This document shows, piece by piece, positions 52,153 through 61,051 of a DNA stretch of 64,000 nt. The position numbers were made by a program, and so were the translations under genes. Numbering within the stretch: position 1 is the first letter of the stretch; each line of letters starts with the position of its first letter. The stretch covers positions 1,116,001 to 1,180,000 of the forward strand of contig NZ_OMOI01000001.1 of assembly GCF_900302485.1 (NCBI RefSeq). Direction: 5' to 3'. The stretch is from Aliiroseovarius pelagivivens. Lineage in GTDB: Bacteria > Pseudomonadota > Alphaproteobacteria > Rhodobacterales > Rhodobacteraceae. The notes under the pieces are model-generated. The model was not told where the DNA came from. It did not search any database and saw only the letters and a list, made by a program, of their open reading frames with translations.

Positions 52153-53064
52153 GTGCGCGCGAAACTGTTTGGAGAGGTGCACCTGCATCTAGGGGCGCAT
52201 CGAACGGGGTCAACTTCTTTCCAGACGCTGCTGGGCGTGAACTATGATGCCATCCGCGCACATGGTATTCGTGTTGGTTTTACAGGGCGGGGGGCTGTTC
52301 CAAATGGTCATTTGGATTTGCAGCTTGGCCACCGCGTGTTTGCTAGAAAAAATCATAGCGAGCGAAAACGTCACATTGCAGAAACTAAGGCAAACTTGGC
52401 CCCGTTTGTTAGGAATGGTATCAACCAGCAGTCCATCTTGTCAGAAGAAAATATGCTCGGAGGCATGGCATCGTTTGAGCGAGGTGCGCTCTATCCAGAT
52501 GTGAAAATGAGGATGGAAATTCTGCGAAAAGCCCTGCTTCCAAGTGCGGTTGGCAACGTGCTTTTGCTGATCCGGTCTTACGAGGATTTTTTCAAATCCG
52601 CCTTCCGGAATAGAGCCGAGCGTTATGAGCTGCCAGCGTTTTCAAAGGTTGCGCAGGTGCAATCCGAATTCGACGGAGGCTGGCCAGAGGTCGTCGATCA
52701 CATCCTGAACGCGCTTCACCCGAAGCAGTTGTTTGTTGTGACTTACAGCCGTGATCGCGACGATCTGGCCCTTTTGAAACAGCTTTGCCCGAAACTAGAC
52801 GTTGCGGATATGAAGCGCCCAGAAGCGTGGGCGAACAGCAGTTTTTCGGACGGGGCGCTGTTTGAATGCCAAAGGCGTTTACACGCAGGCGAGGCGCTGT
52901 CGCGAGATGCATCAAGGGCCATCAGGGATGAATTTGCAGATGCGAAGGTAGATCGACCATTCGCCGTCTACGATCCGGATCAGGCAGCCGTGTTGAGGGA
53001 ACGATATCAGTCAGATCTCGAGGTTCTGCGACGCCACACCGGAATTACGTTTGTAGAATCCTGA
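52153..53064 (+). CDS. Probable sulfotransferase-family protein
   Basis: A 303-residue protein. The N-terminus HLHLGAHRTGSTSFQTLL resembles the PAPS 5'-phosphosulfate loop of sulfotransferases (GxxRTGSTxL), and VLLLIRSYEDFFKSAFRNRA later resembles the 3'-phosphate-binding region. Overall similarity is not strong enough to name a substrate. GTG 52153 has GGAGGTG at ideal spacing; a TTG ten codons earlier lacks it. Its base use is visibly AT-richer than that of uvrA upstream. It lies 34 bases after uvrA and may be co-transcribed, but looks like an acquired gene. Confidence 0.65.
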   Translation: MRAKLFGEVHLHLGAHRTGSTSFQTLLGVNYDAIRAHGIRVGFTGRGAVPNGHLDLQLGHRVFARKNHSERKRHIAETKANLAPFVRNGINQQSILSEENMLGGMASFERGALYPDVKMRMEILRKALLPSAVGNVLLLIRSYEDFFKSAFRNRAERYELPAFSKVAQVQSEFDGGWPEVVDHILNALHPKQLFVVTYSRDRDDLALLKQLCPKLDVADMKRPEAWANSSFSDGALFECQRRLHAGEALSRDASRAIRDEFADAKVDRPFAVYDPDQAAVLRERYQSDLEVLRRHTGITFVES

Positions 53065-53143
53065 AGGGATTTTCCGGGGCTCCGGGTGCCAGTATCCTTA
53101 GAAGCTTGACTTCGGATAAAGATGCCTTGCGAAATCTGCGTGC

Positions 53144-53175
53144 AAAAAAGGCCCGGCGCGGAGCCGGGCCTTTTC
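53144..53175. terminator. Bidirectional terminator, sulfotransferase / iron-binding protein
   Basis: AAGGCCCGGC (53148-53157) and GCCGGGCCTT (53163-53172) form a perfect 10-bp stem with A and T runs outside, between convergent genes. Confidence 0.8.
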
Positions 53176-53191
53176 AGGCATATGAAGTGCC

Positions 53192-54208
53192 TTAGCCGTC
53201 GAAGTCGACTTGCTGAACCAATTTCAAGGCTTCGGCGCGATTGCCTGCCACGTCCATCAGGTTCACGCCATCAGCAGTGAAATCACCCCAGCTTGTAACC
53301 ACGTCGTCAGCCTGAGTACCCGGCGCGATCGGGTATTCAAAGTTCTGTGACGCGTAGATTTCTTGTGCTTTCGGTGACGACAGGTATTCCATCAATTTGA
53401 TGGCGTTTTCCTTGTTCGGCGCGTGTTTGGCCAGCGCCATACCCGACAGGTTCACATGGGTGCCTGAACCTTCGAACGCTGGGAAAATGACGTTTACGCT
53501 GTCGGCCCAAGCTTTCTGTTCTTCATCAGCCAGCATTTTGCCCATGTAATAGGTGTTGCCGATGGCAAGGTCGCATTCTCCGGCCCAGATCGCTTTTACC
53601 TGCGCGCGGTCGTTGCCTTGCGGCTTTCGGGCGAGGTTGGCTTTTACACCTTCCAACCAAGCCTTGGTCGATGCCGTGTCATGGTGGGTCAGGTGGGCCG
53701 ATACAAGGCCAAGAGTGTAGCTGTGAGTGCCCGAACGGGTACAGATGCGGCCATTCCATTTCGGGTCGGCGAGGTCCTCATAGGTGGTGACTTCACCCTC
53801 GGCCACGCGGTCTTTCGAGGCATAGACGATGCGTGCACGCGAGGTCAGGCCGAACCACTGGTCACCCGGATCGCGATAGGCAGCGGGAATGTTGCTTTCC
53901 AGCACGTCCGATTGCACCGGCTGTGTCAGTCCAGCTTCGACAACACCTGCCAAGCGCGAGATGTCGACGGTCATGATCAAGTCGGCGGGGCTACGTTTGC
54001 CTTCGGCCTCAAGACGTTCGACGACGCCTTGTTTCAGGAAAGCCACGTTTACCGTGACGCCAGTGTCTTCCTGGAACGCATCCATCAGGGGTTGGATCAG
54101 TTCAGGCTGACGGAAAGAATAAACGTTCACTTCGTCAGCGCTGGCGATAGCAGGGGTGAGGGCGGTTGCTGCAGTCAGGGCAGCGGTAAGTTTGCGGAGG
54201 GATTTCAT
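53192..54208 (-). CDS. Fe(3+) ABC transporter substrate-binding protein (orphan)
   Basis: A 338-residue periplasmic protein with a signal peptide (1-24, PAIASA/DEV). The mature start VNVYSFRQPELIQPLMDAF and the tyrosine cluster GNTYYMGKML (near residue 218) match the FutA/FbpA ferric-binding family. ATG 54208 lies after AAGGAGACG; the frame upstream is not needed. No permease or ATPase is adjacent. A perfect palindrome 64 bases upstream of the start may be an iron-responsive operator. Confidence 0.87.
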   Translation of the reverse strand: MKSLRKLTAALTAATALTPAIASADEVNVYSFRQPELIQPLMDAFQEDTGVTVNVAFLKQGVVERLEAEGKRSPADLIMTVDISRLAGVVEAGLTQPVQSDVLESNIPAAYRDPGDQWFGLTSRARIVYASKDRVAEGEVTTYEDLADPKWNGRICTRSGTHSYTLGLVSAHLTHHDTASTKAWLEGVKANLARKPQGNDRAQVKAIWAGECDLAIGNTYYMGKMLADEEQKAWADSVNVIFPAFEGSGTHVNLSGMALAKHAPNKENAIKLMEYLSSPKAQEIYASQNFEYPIAPGTQADDVVTSWGDFTADGVNLMDVAGNRAEALKLVQQVDFDG

Positions 54209-54271
54209 CTCGCACGTCTCCTTGGGTTCGTTGATGCGCCTTAAATCCGAGTCTTTTGATCGGGTCAATAC

Positions 54272-54288
54272 CTGATTAAAATAATCAG
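54272..54288. promoter_or_regulatory. Palindrome upstream of the iron-binding protein gene
   Basis: CTGATTA-AAA-TAATCAG is a perfect 7-bp inverted repeat. It contains TGA-N9-TCA, the spacing reported for iron-responsive boxes in related alphaproteobacteria. It lies 64-80 bases before the binding-protein start and 15 bases after the mazG stop codon. Confidence 0.55.
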
Positions 54289-54303
54289 AGAAAATGTCGC
54301 AAG

Positions 54304-55131
54304 TTACTTTGCTGCCCGTTCCGCAGCTTTTTCGGCTTCCCACAGCGCATCCATTTCGTTCAAGTCGGATTGCTCGGCGGTTTTTCCCACCGCGGCCAAG
54401 CGGCGTTCAATGCCTTTGAAACGCCGTTCGAACTTGGCATTGGCGTGGCGCAGGGCTTCCTCGGGTTCGACATCCAGATGACGGGCAAGGTTGGCAACGA
54501 CGAACAGAAGATCCCCAATCTCTTCGCGAATCTCGTCTTGTCCTAAAGTGTCGCGGGCCTCGGCCACTTCGCGGGCTTCTTCAATGATCTTATCCAGCAC
54601 CATGCCAATCTCGGGCCAATCAAATCCCACCCGTGCGGCGCGTTTCTGCAGCTTCACGGCACGCAGAAGGGCGGGCAAACCGATGGCAACGCCGTCCAAC
54701 ACGCCCTGCTGCGCCTTCGCCGCCCGTTCGGCCGCCTTGATGGTTTCCCAGTCGCGGGTCTGCTGTTCGGCGGACTTGTCGCGGTTTTCATCGCCAAATA
54801 CATGGGGATGACGCGCGACCATCTTGTCAGACATGGTGTCGGCCACGTCGTTAAAGCTGAACAGACCTTTTTCCTCGGCCATTTGGGCGTGAAAGACGGA
54901 TTGGAACAGCAGATCGCCCAGCTCGCCCTTCAGCTCGTCCCATGCCTCGCGTTCGATTGCATCTGCGACCTCATAGGCCTCTTCGATCGTGTAAGGGGCA
55001 ATGGTCGAGAAATCCTGTTCGATGTCCCACGGACATCCCGTTTTCGGATCACGCAGACGGCGCATGATCTCGCGCAGGCGGTCCATGCCGCCGTTTGGGT
55101 CGTGAACAAGCTGGTCGGATGATTTGGTCAT
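54304..55131 (-). CDS. mazG: Nucleoside triphosphate pyrophosphohydrolase MazG
   Basis: A 275-residue all-alpha NTP pyrophosphohydrolase, which hydrolyses (d)NTPs to monophosphate and pyrophosphate. Two MazG units are visible: the first with LRDPKTGCPWDIEQDFSTIA (near 26), EEAYEVADAIE and ELGDLLFQSVFHAQ; the second with DKIIEEAREVAEA and EEIGDLLFVVANLARHL (near 208). It ends in an Ala/Glu-rich helix. Start ATG 55131; the divergent M20 gene begins 50 bases away. Confidence 0.92.
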   Translation of the reverse strand: MTKSSDQLVHDPNGGMDRLREIMRRLRDPKTGCPWDIEQDFSTIAPYTIEEAYEVADAIEREAWDELKGELGDLLFQSVFHAQMAEEKGLFSFNDVADTMSDKMVARHPHVFGDENRDKSAEQQTRDWETIKAAERAAKAQQGVLDGVAIGLPALLRAVKLQKRAARVGFDWPEIGMVLDKIIEEAREVAEARDTLGQDEIREEIGDLLFVVANLARHLDVEPEEALRHANAKFERRFKGIERRLAAVGKTAEQSDLNEMDALWEAEKAAERAAK

Positions 55132-55181
55132 TGCATTTGCCCCTCAATCAGGAAACCTTCAGCCCAATTCAGGAGGGCTCC

Positions 55182-56345
55182 ATGGCTGTTATCAACCGTA
55201 TCGCTGATTTTGACGAAGATATGAAGGGCTGGCGCCGTTGGTTGCATCAGAACCCCGAGTTTGGGTTGGAATGCCATCAGACAGCCGCCTTTGTCTGCGA
55301 GCGCCTGCGAGAGTTCGGCGCGGATGAAATTCACGAGCAGATCGGTGTGTCGGGCGTCGTCGCCATCATCAACGGGCAGGGCGATGGGCCGACCATTGGG
55401 CTGCGTGCTGATATGGACGCGCTGCCAATGGAGGAGCTGACAGGGCTGAACTATACCTCGCAAAATCAGGGGTTTATGCATGCGTGTGGCCATGATGGAC
55501 ACACCACGATGCTGATGGGCGCGGCGCGCTATCTGGCGGAAACCCGTAATTTCCGCGGTCGGGTCGCGCTGATCTTCCAGCCCGCTGAAGAGAATTTCGG
55601 CGGCGCCAAGCATATGTGTGACGAAGGCATGATGGATTGTTTCGACATATCCGAGGTCTACGCGCTTCACACGATGCCGGGGGTCGAGTTGGGCCGCTTC
55701 TTCACCACGCCTGGCCCGATGATGGCAGCAGTGGATACGCTGCGTGTGACGGTTACCGGTGTTGGGGGGCACGCGGCCTATCCGCATGAATGCGTTGACC
55801 CGATCCCGGCAATGGTCGCGATGGTGCAAGCGCTGCAAACCATCGTCAGCCGCAACCTGCGTCCTCTGGATGAACTGGTGGTCTCTGTCACGGAAATTCA
55901 TGCGGGTTCGGCGGATAATATCGTTCCTGAAAGTGGTTGGTTCGGGGCCACCATTCGGTCTTTTACGCCTGAGGTGCGCAAGATGGTGGAAACTAGGATT
56001 CGCGAGATATTAGAGGGTCACGCTGCCAGCTTTGGAGTGACCGTCGATATCGACTACGAGCTAGGCTATCCCCCCATGGTCAACACGGCCGACGAAGTGT
56101 CCAAGGCTGTCTGCGCGGCGCGTGAAATCTCGGGCGATGCGCGTGTGGATGACGATCAGGGGCGCGAAATGGGCGCCGAAGATTTTGCCTATATGCTGGA
56201 AGAGCGTCCCGGTGCCTATCTGTTTCTGGGGCAGGGGGACGGGCCGGGTTTGCACCATCCGAAATTCGACTTCAACGACGAGGCTTCCACCTACGGGGCC
56301 AGCTTTTTTGCCCGTTTGATCGAGCGGTTAAACCCTGCCTTGTGA
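55182..56345 (+). CDS. M20D amidohydrolase, hippurate/N-acyl-amino-acid hydrolase type
   Basis: A 387-residue metallo-amidohydrolase. The metal-binding motifs are GLRADMDALPMEEL (near 71), HACGHDGHTTMLMGAARYL (near 99), and QPAEENFGGAKHMCDEG (near 131); a late His is in GLHHPKFDFNDEA. It would hydrolyse N-acyl amino acids, hippurate or related amides. ATG 55182 follows AGGAGGG; the frame upstream lacks a better site. It is followed 71 bases later by an agmatinase-family gene, so the two may act on related guanidino or acylated amines (inference). Confidence 0.87.
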   Translation: MAVINRIADFDEDMKGWRRWLHQNPEFGLECHQTAAFVCERLREFGADEIHEQIGVSGVVAIINGQGDGPTIGLRADMDALPMEELTGLNYTSQNQGFMHACGHDGHTTMLMGAARYLAETRNFRGRVALIFQPAEENFGGAKHMCDEGMMDCFDISEVYALHTMPGVELGRFFTTPGPMMAAVDTLRVTVTGVGGHAAYPHECVDPIPAMVAMVQALQTIVSRNLRPLDELVVSVTEIHAGSADNIVPESGWFGATIRSFTPEVRKMVETRIREILEGHAASFGVTVDIDYELGYPPMVNTADEVSKAVCAAREISGDARVDDDQGREMGAEDFAYMLEERPGAYLFLGQGDGPGLHHPKFDFNDEASTYGASFFARLIERLNPAL

Positions 56346-56416
56346 TAATATGATCAAATTACTGGCGTGCTGCTTTTGGCTGTGCTAGGCAAAGCCCAAC
56401 GACAAGGAGGAACGAC

Positions 56417-57379
56417 ATGGCTTTGGAAGACGCCGCCAAGCAGGTGGATACCGCGATTACGCGCGATGGTTTTAAAGGGCTTTCCTTTGAAAATACCTTT
56501 GGTGGTGTGACGTCCTTTTTGCGACGGACCTATACCAAGGATTTGACCAATGTGGATATCGCCGTGACCGGCATTCCATTTGATCAAGCTGTCACAAATC
56601 GCCCCGGAACACGGCTGGGACCGCGTGCAATTCGCGAGGCGTCGAGCCTGCAATCGCCGGATCCGGCCTATGGCTGGGGATTTGACGTTCTGTCAGAATT
56701 CGCGGTCGCAGATTACGGCGATCTGGCCTTTGACTATGCACATATCGACGAGTTTCCAGCCACACTTGAGGCGCATATCACTTCGATCCTTGATCAGGAC
56801 GCGGCATGTCTGACGCTGGGTGGCGATCACTATATCACCTTCCCGATTTTGCGGGCGCATGTGAAGAAACACGGGCCGCTCAGCCTGCTGCAGTTCGATG
56901 CGCATACAGACACCTGGGCCGATGATGACATGACCCGTGTGGATCACGGCACCATGTTCTACAAGGCCGTGAAAGAAGGGCTGATTGACCCAGCCCGTTC
57001 GGTTCAAGTCGGGATCCGTACGACCAACGAAGACACGCTGGGCGTCAACATCATCGACGCGCGCGAGGTCCACGAAACCGGCCCCGCCGCCGTGGTTGAA
57101 AAGATCAAATCCATTCTAGGCGACAACAAGACCTATCTGACCTTCGATATTGACGGTCTGGACCCAGCATTTGCACCCGGCACGGGCACACCTGTCTGGG
57201 GCGGTCTGACATCTGCGCAGGTATCGATCATCCTACGTGATCTGGCCGGCATCAACGTGATTGGCGGGGACGTCGTTGAAGTCTCGCCCCCCTTTGACAC
57301 CACGGGCGCGACAGCCATCGCAGGCGCGCATGTCGCGATGGAGATCTTGAACCTCTGGGCGTTCAACCGGCGCGGCTAA
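56417..57379 (+). CDS. Agmatinase/ureohydrolase family enzyme (copy 2)
   Basis: A 320-residue ureohydrolase with the Mn-binding motifs GGDHYITFP (near 135), DAHTDTW (near 157) and DIDGLDPAFAPGTGTP (near 242). Its general layout closely parallels the enzyme at 12728: the same FLRRTYTKDL-type N-terminus, NRPG(T/C)R(L/F)GPRAIR and VEVSPPFD. Substrate choice (agmatine versus guanidino acids) cannot be told. ATG 56417 follows AAGGAGGAACG. A weak hairpin at 57408 may end the transcript. Confidence 0.87.
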   Translation: MALEDAAKQVDTAITRDGFKGLSFENTFGGVTSFLRRTYTKDLTNVDIAVTGIPFDQAVTNRPGTRLGPRAIREASSLQSPDPAYGWGFDVLSEFAVADYGDLAFDYAHIDEFPATLEAHITSILDQDAACLTLGGDHYITFPILRAHVKKHGPLSLLQFDAHTDTWADDDMTRVDHGTMFYKAVKEGLIDPARSVQVGIRTTNEDTLGVNIIDAREVHETGPAAVVEKIKSILGDNKTYLTFDIDGLDPAFAPGTGTPVWGGLTSAQVSIILRDLAGINVIGGDVVEVSPPFDTTGATAIAGAHVAMEILNLWAFNRRG

Positions 57380-57407
57380 GTGTTTATGTAAAAGTAGAAA
57401 AATGAGG

Positions 57408-57442
57408 CTGCATGCGGGATTGAGATTCAGTTCCGCGTGCAG
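57408..57442 (+). terminator. Weak terminator-like hairpin after the ureohydrolase
   Basis: CTGCATGCGG (57408-57417) pairs with CCGCGTGCAG (57433-57442) with one G-U pair. It lacks a good T run, so termination here is uncertain. Confidence 0.35.
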
Positions 57443-57532
57443 TTAGCAATTGACGTTATGTCACCCAAGCAAGGGGCTGTTTCGCCGTCGGTCTGACCTA
57501 TATCTGGTCAGACGTATTGGTAGGAGCCCCTT

Positions 57533-57961
57533 GTGAAACTGATCCTGATCCTGATTGCGGTGCCTTTGGTCCTTGCGTGCGCGCTTGCCGTGTATGCACG
57601 CCTAAAGCCCATCAACGCAGACCGTTTCACATCCATGCCCGGACCTAACGAGGCAGGAGTTTATAAGTTTCCCGGCGGATCGAAATATGTCCTGCCCCTG
57701 TCAGAACTTCCTGACGATGCATTGACGAAACTTCTGGACATTGTTCGCCAAACTCCGCGTACCACAGAAGTTTCCACTGATACTGGCAACAGCTTCATTA
57801 CCCGGTCACGCGGCTTTGGGTTTCCAGATATTACTAGGATCTGGCTGGTCGGGGACAACCTGCATATCCACGCTCATCTTGTGGTCGGCAGATCAGATCT
57901 TGGGGTCAATGGCGACAGGGTCGGGCAATGGGATGAAGCGCTGAGGGGATCTCTGCGCTGA
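57533..57961 (+). CDS. DUF1499 family protein
   Basis: A 142-residue protein with an N-terminal hydrophobic helix (LILILIAVPLVLACALAVYA) that acts as a signal anchor or signal peptide. The later part has the DUF1499 pattern: PRTTEVSTDTGNSFITRSRG and [18 protein letters not shown]. Function is unknown. It starts with GTG at 57533 after GTAGGAG. Its last 69 bases overlap the 3' end of the small secreted-protein gene on the other strand, and both frames look real. Confidence 0.78.
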   Translation: MKLILILIAVPLVLACALAVYARLKPINADRFTSMPGPNEAGVYKFPGGSKYVLPLSELPDDALTKLLDIVRQTPRTTEVSTDTGNSFITRSRGFGFPDITRIWLVGDNLHIHAHLVVGRSDLGVNGDRVGQWDEALRGSLR

Positions 57962-58189
57962 AACGCAGCCGTCCGCGGTTTCGCGCCACATGGGCACGTT
58001 CAGGCTCATTTCACAGCGTGCGGTGAAGGCGCGACCATTCACAAACAGGCAGATTGACTGTCCAAGCTCGACCCGACCGCCAGTACTGTCGGTACAGTAG
58101 CAGTCAATCACTTTTCCACCCGGTCCTGTCACATCTGCATGGATTGGGGTGGCAACCATTGCGACAGCAAATACAAGGCGATGCATCAT
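57893..58189 (-). CDS. Small secreted Cys-containing protein
   Basis: A 98-residue protein with a signal peptide (about 1-18, [16 protein letters not shown]) and five cysteines in the mature part (IDCYC, SICLF, ARCEM and DGCVS), enough for two disulfides. The short length, signal peptide and Cys spacing argue for a real periplasmic protein, though no family is recognised. Two ATGs stand in tandem (58189, 58186). It converges on and overlaps the DUF1499 gene by 69 bases and is divergent from prfA. Confidence 0.62.
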   Translation of the reverse strand: MMHRLVFAVAMVATPIHADVTGPGGKVIDCYCTDSTGGRVELGQSICLFVNGRAFTARCEMSLNVPMWRETADGCVSAQRSPQRFIPLPDPVAIDPKI

Positions 58190-58251
58190 CCTGTCAGTCT
58201 AACACGCCCACGCCCCTTGACCAAATCCACGTAATCAGAGACACCATCCCC

Positions 58252-59307
58252 ATGGTTCCTATGGAAAAACTCAGCGCGATCACCGAGCGCTTTCAGTATC
58301 TTGAAGCCCGCATGGCCCAGGGCATGTCAGGCGACGAGATTGCCGCGCTGGGGCGCGAATATGCAGAACTGAAGCCCGTGGTGGACGAAATCGCCAGCTA
58401 CAAGCAGTTGCTTGATGACATCGCCGAGGCCGAGGCGATGATGGATGACCCGGACATGCGGGAGCTGGCCGAGGAAGAACTGCCTGTCCTGCGTGAACGG
58501 TTGCCCGAGATGGAACAATCCATGCGTCTGGCATTGTTGCCCAAGGATGCGGCTGACGCGCGCCCTGCGATGATTGAAATCCGTCCCGGTACAGGCGGGG
58601 ACGAGGCGGCGCTGTTCGCCGGAGACCTTCTGCGGATGTATCAGCGCTATGCCGAGGCGCGCGGTTGGAGCTTTGATATCGTAGAGCAAAGCCTGTCCGA
58701 ACTTGGCGGCGTCAAGGAAGTGACCGCCCATGTGAAGGGCGAGGGTGTCTTTGCGCGACTGAAGTACGAAAGCGGCGTGCACCGCGTTCAGCGCGTGCCG
58801 GAAACGGAAAGCGGCGGGCGGATCCATACCTCGGCGGCGACGGTGGCGGTTTTGCCCGAGGCCGAAGATGTGGACATTCAGATTGATTCCGGTGATCTGC
58901 GGATCGACACGATGCGCGCGTCCGGGTCGGGCGGTCAGCACGTGAATACGACGGATTCGGCGGTTCGGATCACCCACTTGCCCACGGGCATCATGGTGGT
59001 CAGTTCCGAGAAGTCTCAGCACCGTAACCGCGAGATCGCGATGCAGGTTCTGAAGACGCGGCTTTATGATCTTGAACGTCAGCGGGTCGATAGCGAACGC
59101 GCGGCGGATCGGAGATCTCAGGTCGGATCAGGGGATCGCTCGGAACGGATCCGCACCTATAATTTCCCGCAAGGCCGCATGACTGATCATCGGATCAACC
59201 TGACGCTCTACAAGCTGGATCAGGTGATGAATGGTGATCTGGACGAAATCATTGATGCCCTGACTGCAGAAGCACAGGCCGCGCAGCTAGCGGATCTGGA
59301 CGCGTGA
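58252..59307 (+). CDS. prfA: Peptide chain release factor 1
   Basis: A 351-residue RF1, which terminates at UAA and UAG. The stop-reading tripeptide region is [15 protein letters not shown] (PET at 183-185), and GGQ is at 227-229 in [20 protein letters not shown]. The start could be ATG 58252 or ATG 58261; the first gives the usual MVPMEKL start. Its stop overlaps the prmC GTG by four bases (GTGA), so modification enzyme and target are translationally coupled. The matching RF2 gene is at 32643. Confidence 0.95.
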   Translation: MVPMEKLSAITERFQYLEARMAQGMSGDEIAALGREYAELKPVVDEIASYKQLLDDIAEAEAMMDDPDMRELAEEELPVLRERLPEMEQSMRLALLPKDAADARPAMIEIRPGTGGDEAALFAGDLLRMYQRYAEARGWSFDIVEQSLSELGGVKEVTAHVKGEGVFARLKYESGVHRVQRVPETESGGRIHTSAATVAVLPEAEDVDIQIDSGDLRIDTMRASGSGGQHVNTTDSAVRITHLPTGIMVVSSEKSQHRNREIAMQVLKTRLYDLERQRVDSERAADRRSQVGSGDRSERIRTYNFPQGRMTDHRINLTLYKLDQVMNGDLDEIIDALTAEAQAAQLADLDA

Positions 59308-60152
59308 CGACTGGTTCGATGCTGTTGGCGGGGGCCGTGGGGCGGTTGCGTACGGCTGGGATCGATGATCCGGCCGTTGATGCACGTCTTCTTCTGGCCC
59401 ATGCCCTTGAAGTGGATCGCAGTCGCTTGACCTTGGTGCTGCAGGACGATGTAACACCCGATCAGGCAGCTGCGTTCGAACGGGCCATCGAGGCCCGCCT
59501 CGACCGCCAGCCCGTCGCTCAGATCGTCGGGCAACGCGCGTTTTATGGGCGGGATTTCATTGTGACCCCCTACGTGCTGGATCCGCGCCCGGATACCGAG
59601 CTTTTGGTGGATCTGGCTTTGTCTGCGCCGTTTGAAAACGTCTTGGATCTGGGAACAGGGTCGGGCTGCATCCTTTTGTCTTTGCTGGCAGAGCGTCCAG
59701 ATGCAGTCGGGCAGGGGGTGGACCTGTCGGACAAAGCTCTGGCTGTCGCCCATCGCAACGCAGTGCAGCTTGACGTTCAGGATCGGGTCACGCTTCACGA
59801 AGGTAGCTGGTTTGATGCCATAGACGATGCCGCGCGGTTTGACCTGATCGTTTCGAACCCGCCTTACATCACCCAAGACGAGATGACCGTGCTGTCGCCC
59901 GAGGTTCGTGATTGGGAGCCGCATATGGCCCTGACCCCAGGAGGTGACGGGTTGGACGCTTATCGGATCATTTCCAAAGTTGCGCCTGAGTACCTTGCGG
60001 TAGGTGGACGGCTGTTGCTTGAAATTGGACACTTGCAGGCGGCAGCAGTCACGGATCTGTGCCGTGCTGCCGGGTTTCAGACCGTCGACGCTCATCAGGA
60101 TCTGGCAGGAAAGGATCGTGTCGTGGCGGCCTCTGACTACATGGCCGTGTGA
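59304..60152 (+). CDS. prmC: Release factor glutamine methyltransferase
   Basis: A 282-residue PrmC/HemK methyltransferase, which N5-methylates the Gln of the GGQ motif in RF1 and RF2. The catalytic NPPY motif is in [13 protein letters not shown] (near residue 186) and the SAM loop is [20 protein letters not shown] (near 114). The N-terminal helical domain (about 1-85) recognises the release factor. It begins with GTG overlapping the prfA stop codon. Both substrates are encoded in this window. Confidence 0.94.
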   Translation: MTTGSMLLAGAVGRLRTAGIDDPAVDARLLLAHALEVDRSRLTLVLQDDVTPDQAAAFERAIEARLDRQPVAQIVGQRAFYGRDFIVTPYVLDPRPDTELLVDLALSAPFENVLDLGTGSGCILLSLLAERPDAVGQGVDLSDKALAVAHRNAVQLDVQDRVTLHEGSWFDAIDDAARFDLIVSNPPYITQDEMTVLSPEVRDWEPHMALTPGGDGLDAYRIISKVAPEYLAVGGRLLLEIGHLQAAAVTDLCRAAGFQTVDAHQDLAGKDRVVAASDYMAV

Positions 60153-60394
60153 CCAAGATTTTGTGTCTTAAACTGCGCCAATCGGCGCAAAACACCGCCA
60201 ATTCTGGCAAATATTCCATATAAGGCTTGTGTTTTCTTGGGCCACATGGTTAGCAAGAGTATCAGCGCCGCAGTCCACTTGGACCGCCGCTGAGAACAAG
60301 CCCTAAAAATCGGATCGCCGGCTGCCAAGCAGTCAATGACCGAGACAACAGCGCGGCAAAAGCCGCAAGACTGTGCTGAGACCGGATACTTTAT

Positions 60395-60985
60395 ATGAGA
60401 TCGTCGAAATCACGTTCGCGCAATAAGTCGAACCGCAACCGGAACAACCCGGGAAATATCATCAATCGAGTGTTTGACAGCTCGGGCCCCGAAGGGAAGG
60501 TGCGCGGAACGCCGCAACAGATTATCGACAAGTACAACCAGCTGACACGCGATGCGTTCCTGTCGAATGACCGCGTCGCCGGTGAAAACTTCCAACAGCA
60601 CGCGGAGCACTACACCCGCCTTCTGGGGGAAGCTCAGCGCGAGATCGACAATCGTCGTCAGCAGGCTGATCAGCAGAACCGCGAACGCCAGCAGCGCGAG
60701 AAAGACACCCGCGCCGATCGTGCCGAGGCTCAGGCCAATACGGCATCGGACCAATCCGTTCCGGGTGAGGGCGTTCAGCCCGATCTAGGGCAATCGCCGC
60801 AGCCTGATATTGCGGATGCCGGTGACAATGGTCTGGTCGAAACACCTGAAAGCAAGCCGCGTCGCCAACCATCGCGCGCGCGCAAGCCGCGCAAACCTGC
60901 CCGCAAGGATGAGGCGACTTCGACAGAAGCCGCTCCAGCACCAGCGCCAGAGGCAACCGATCCTTCAGGTGAAGCTGCAGAGTAA
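60395..60985 (+). CDS. DUF4167 family protein
   Basis: A 196-residue protein. The N-terminus is extremely basic (RSSKSRSRNKSNRNRNN), followed by the conserved DUF4167 helix region with GTPQQIIDKYNQLTRDAFLS (near 39-58) and FQQHAEHYTRLLGEAQREI (near 67). The C-terminal half is a low-complexity Gln/Arg/Glu then Ala/Pro-rich tail. The family is nearly confined to alphaproteobacteria, with no settled function; the composition suggests an RNA- or DNA-binding protein. Single-gene unit with its own terminator. Confidence 0.86.
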   Translation: MRSSKSRSRNKSNRNRNNPGNIINRVFDSSGPEGKVRGTPQQIIDKYNQLTRDAFLSNDRVAGENFQQHAEHYTRLLGEAQREIDNRRQQADQQNRERQQREKDTRADRAEAQANTASDQSVPGEGVQPDLGQSPQPDIADAGDNGLVETPESKPRRQPSRARKPRKPARKDEATSTEAAPAPAPEATDPSGEAAE

Positions 60986-61004
60986 TAGGCCAACGAGTTG
61001 GCAA

Positions 61005-61034
61005 GAAAAAACCCCGGCTTGACCGGGGTTTTTT
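61005..61034. terminator. Bidirectional terminator, DUF4167 / gpt
   Basis: AAAAAACCCCGG (61006-61017) and CCGGGGTTTTTT (61023-61034) form a perfect 12-bp stem with a 5-base loop, between convergent genes. Confidence 0.85.
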
Positions 61035-61051
61035 GTTTCTATCAGAAAAGC

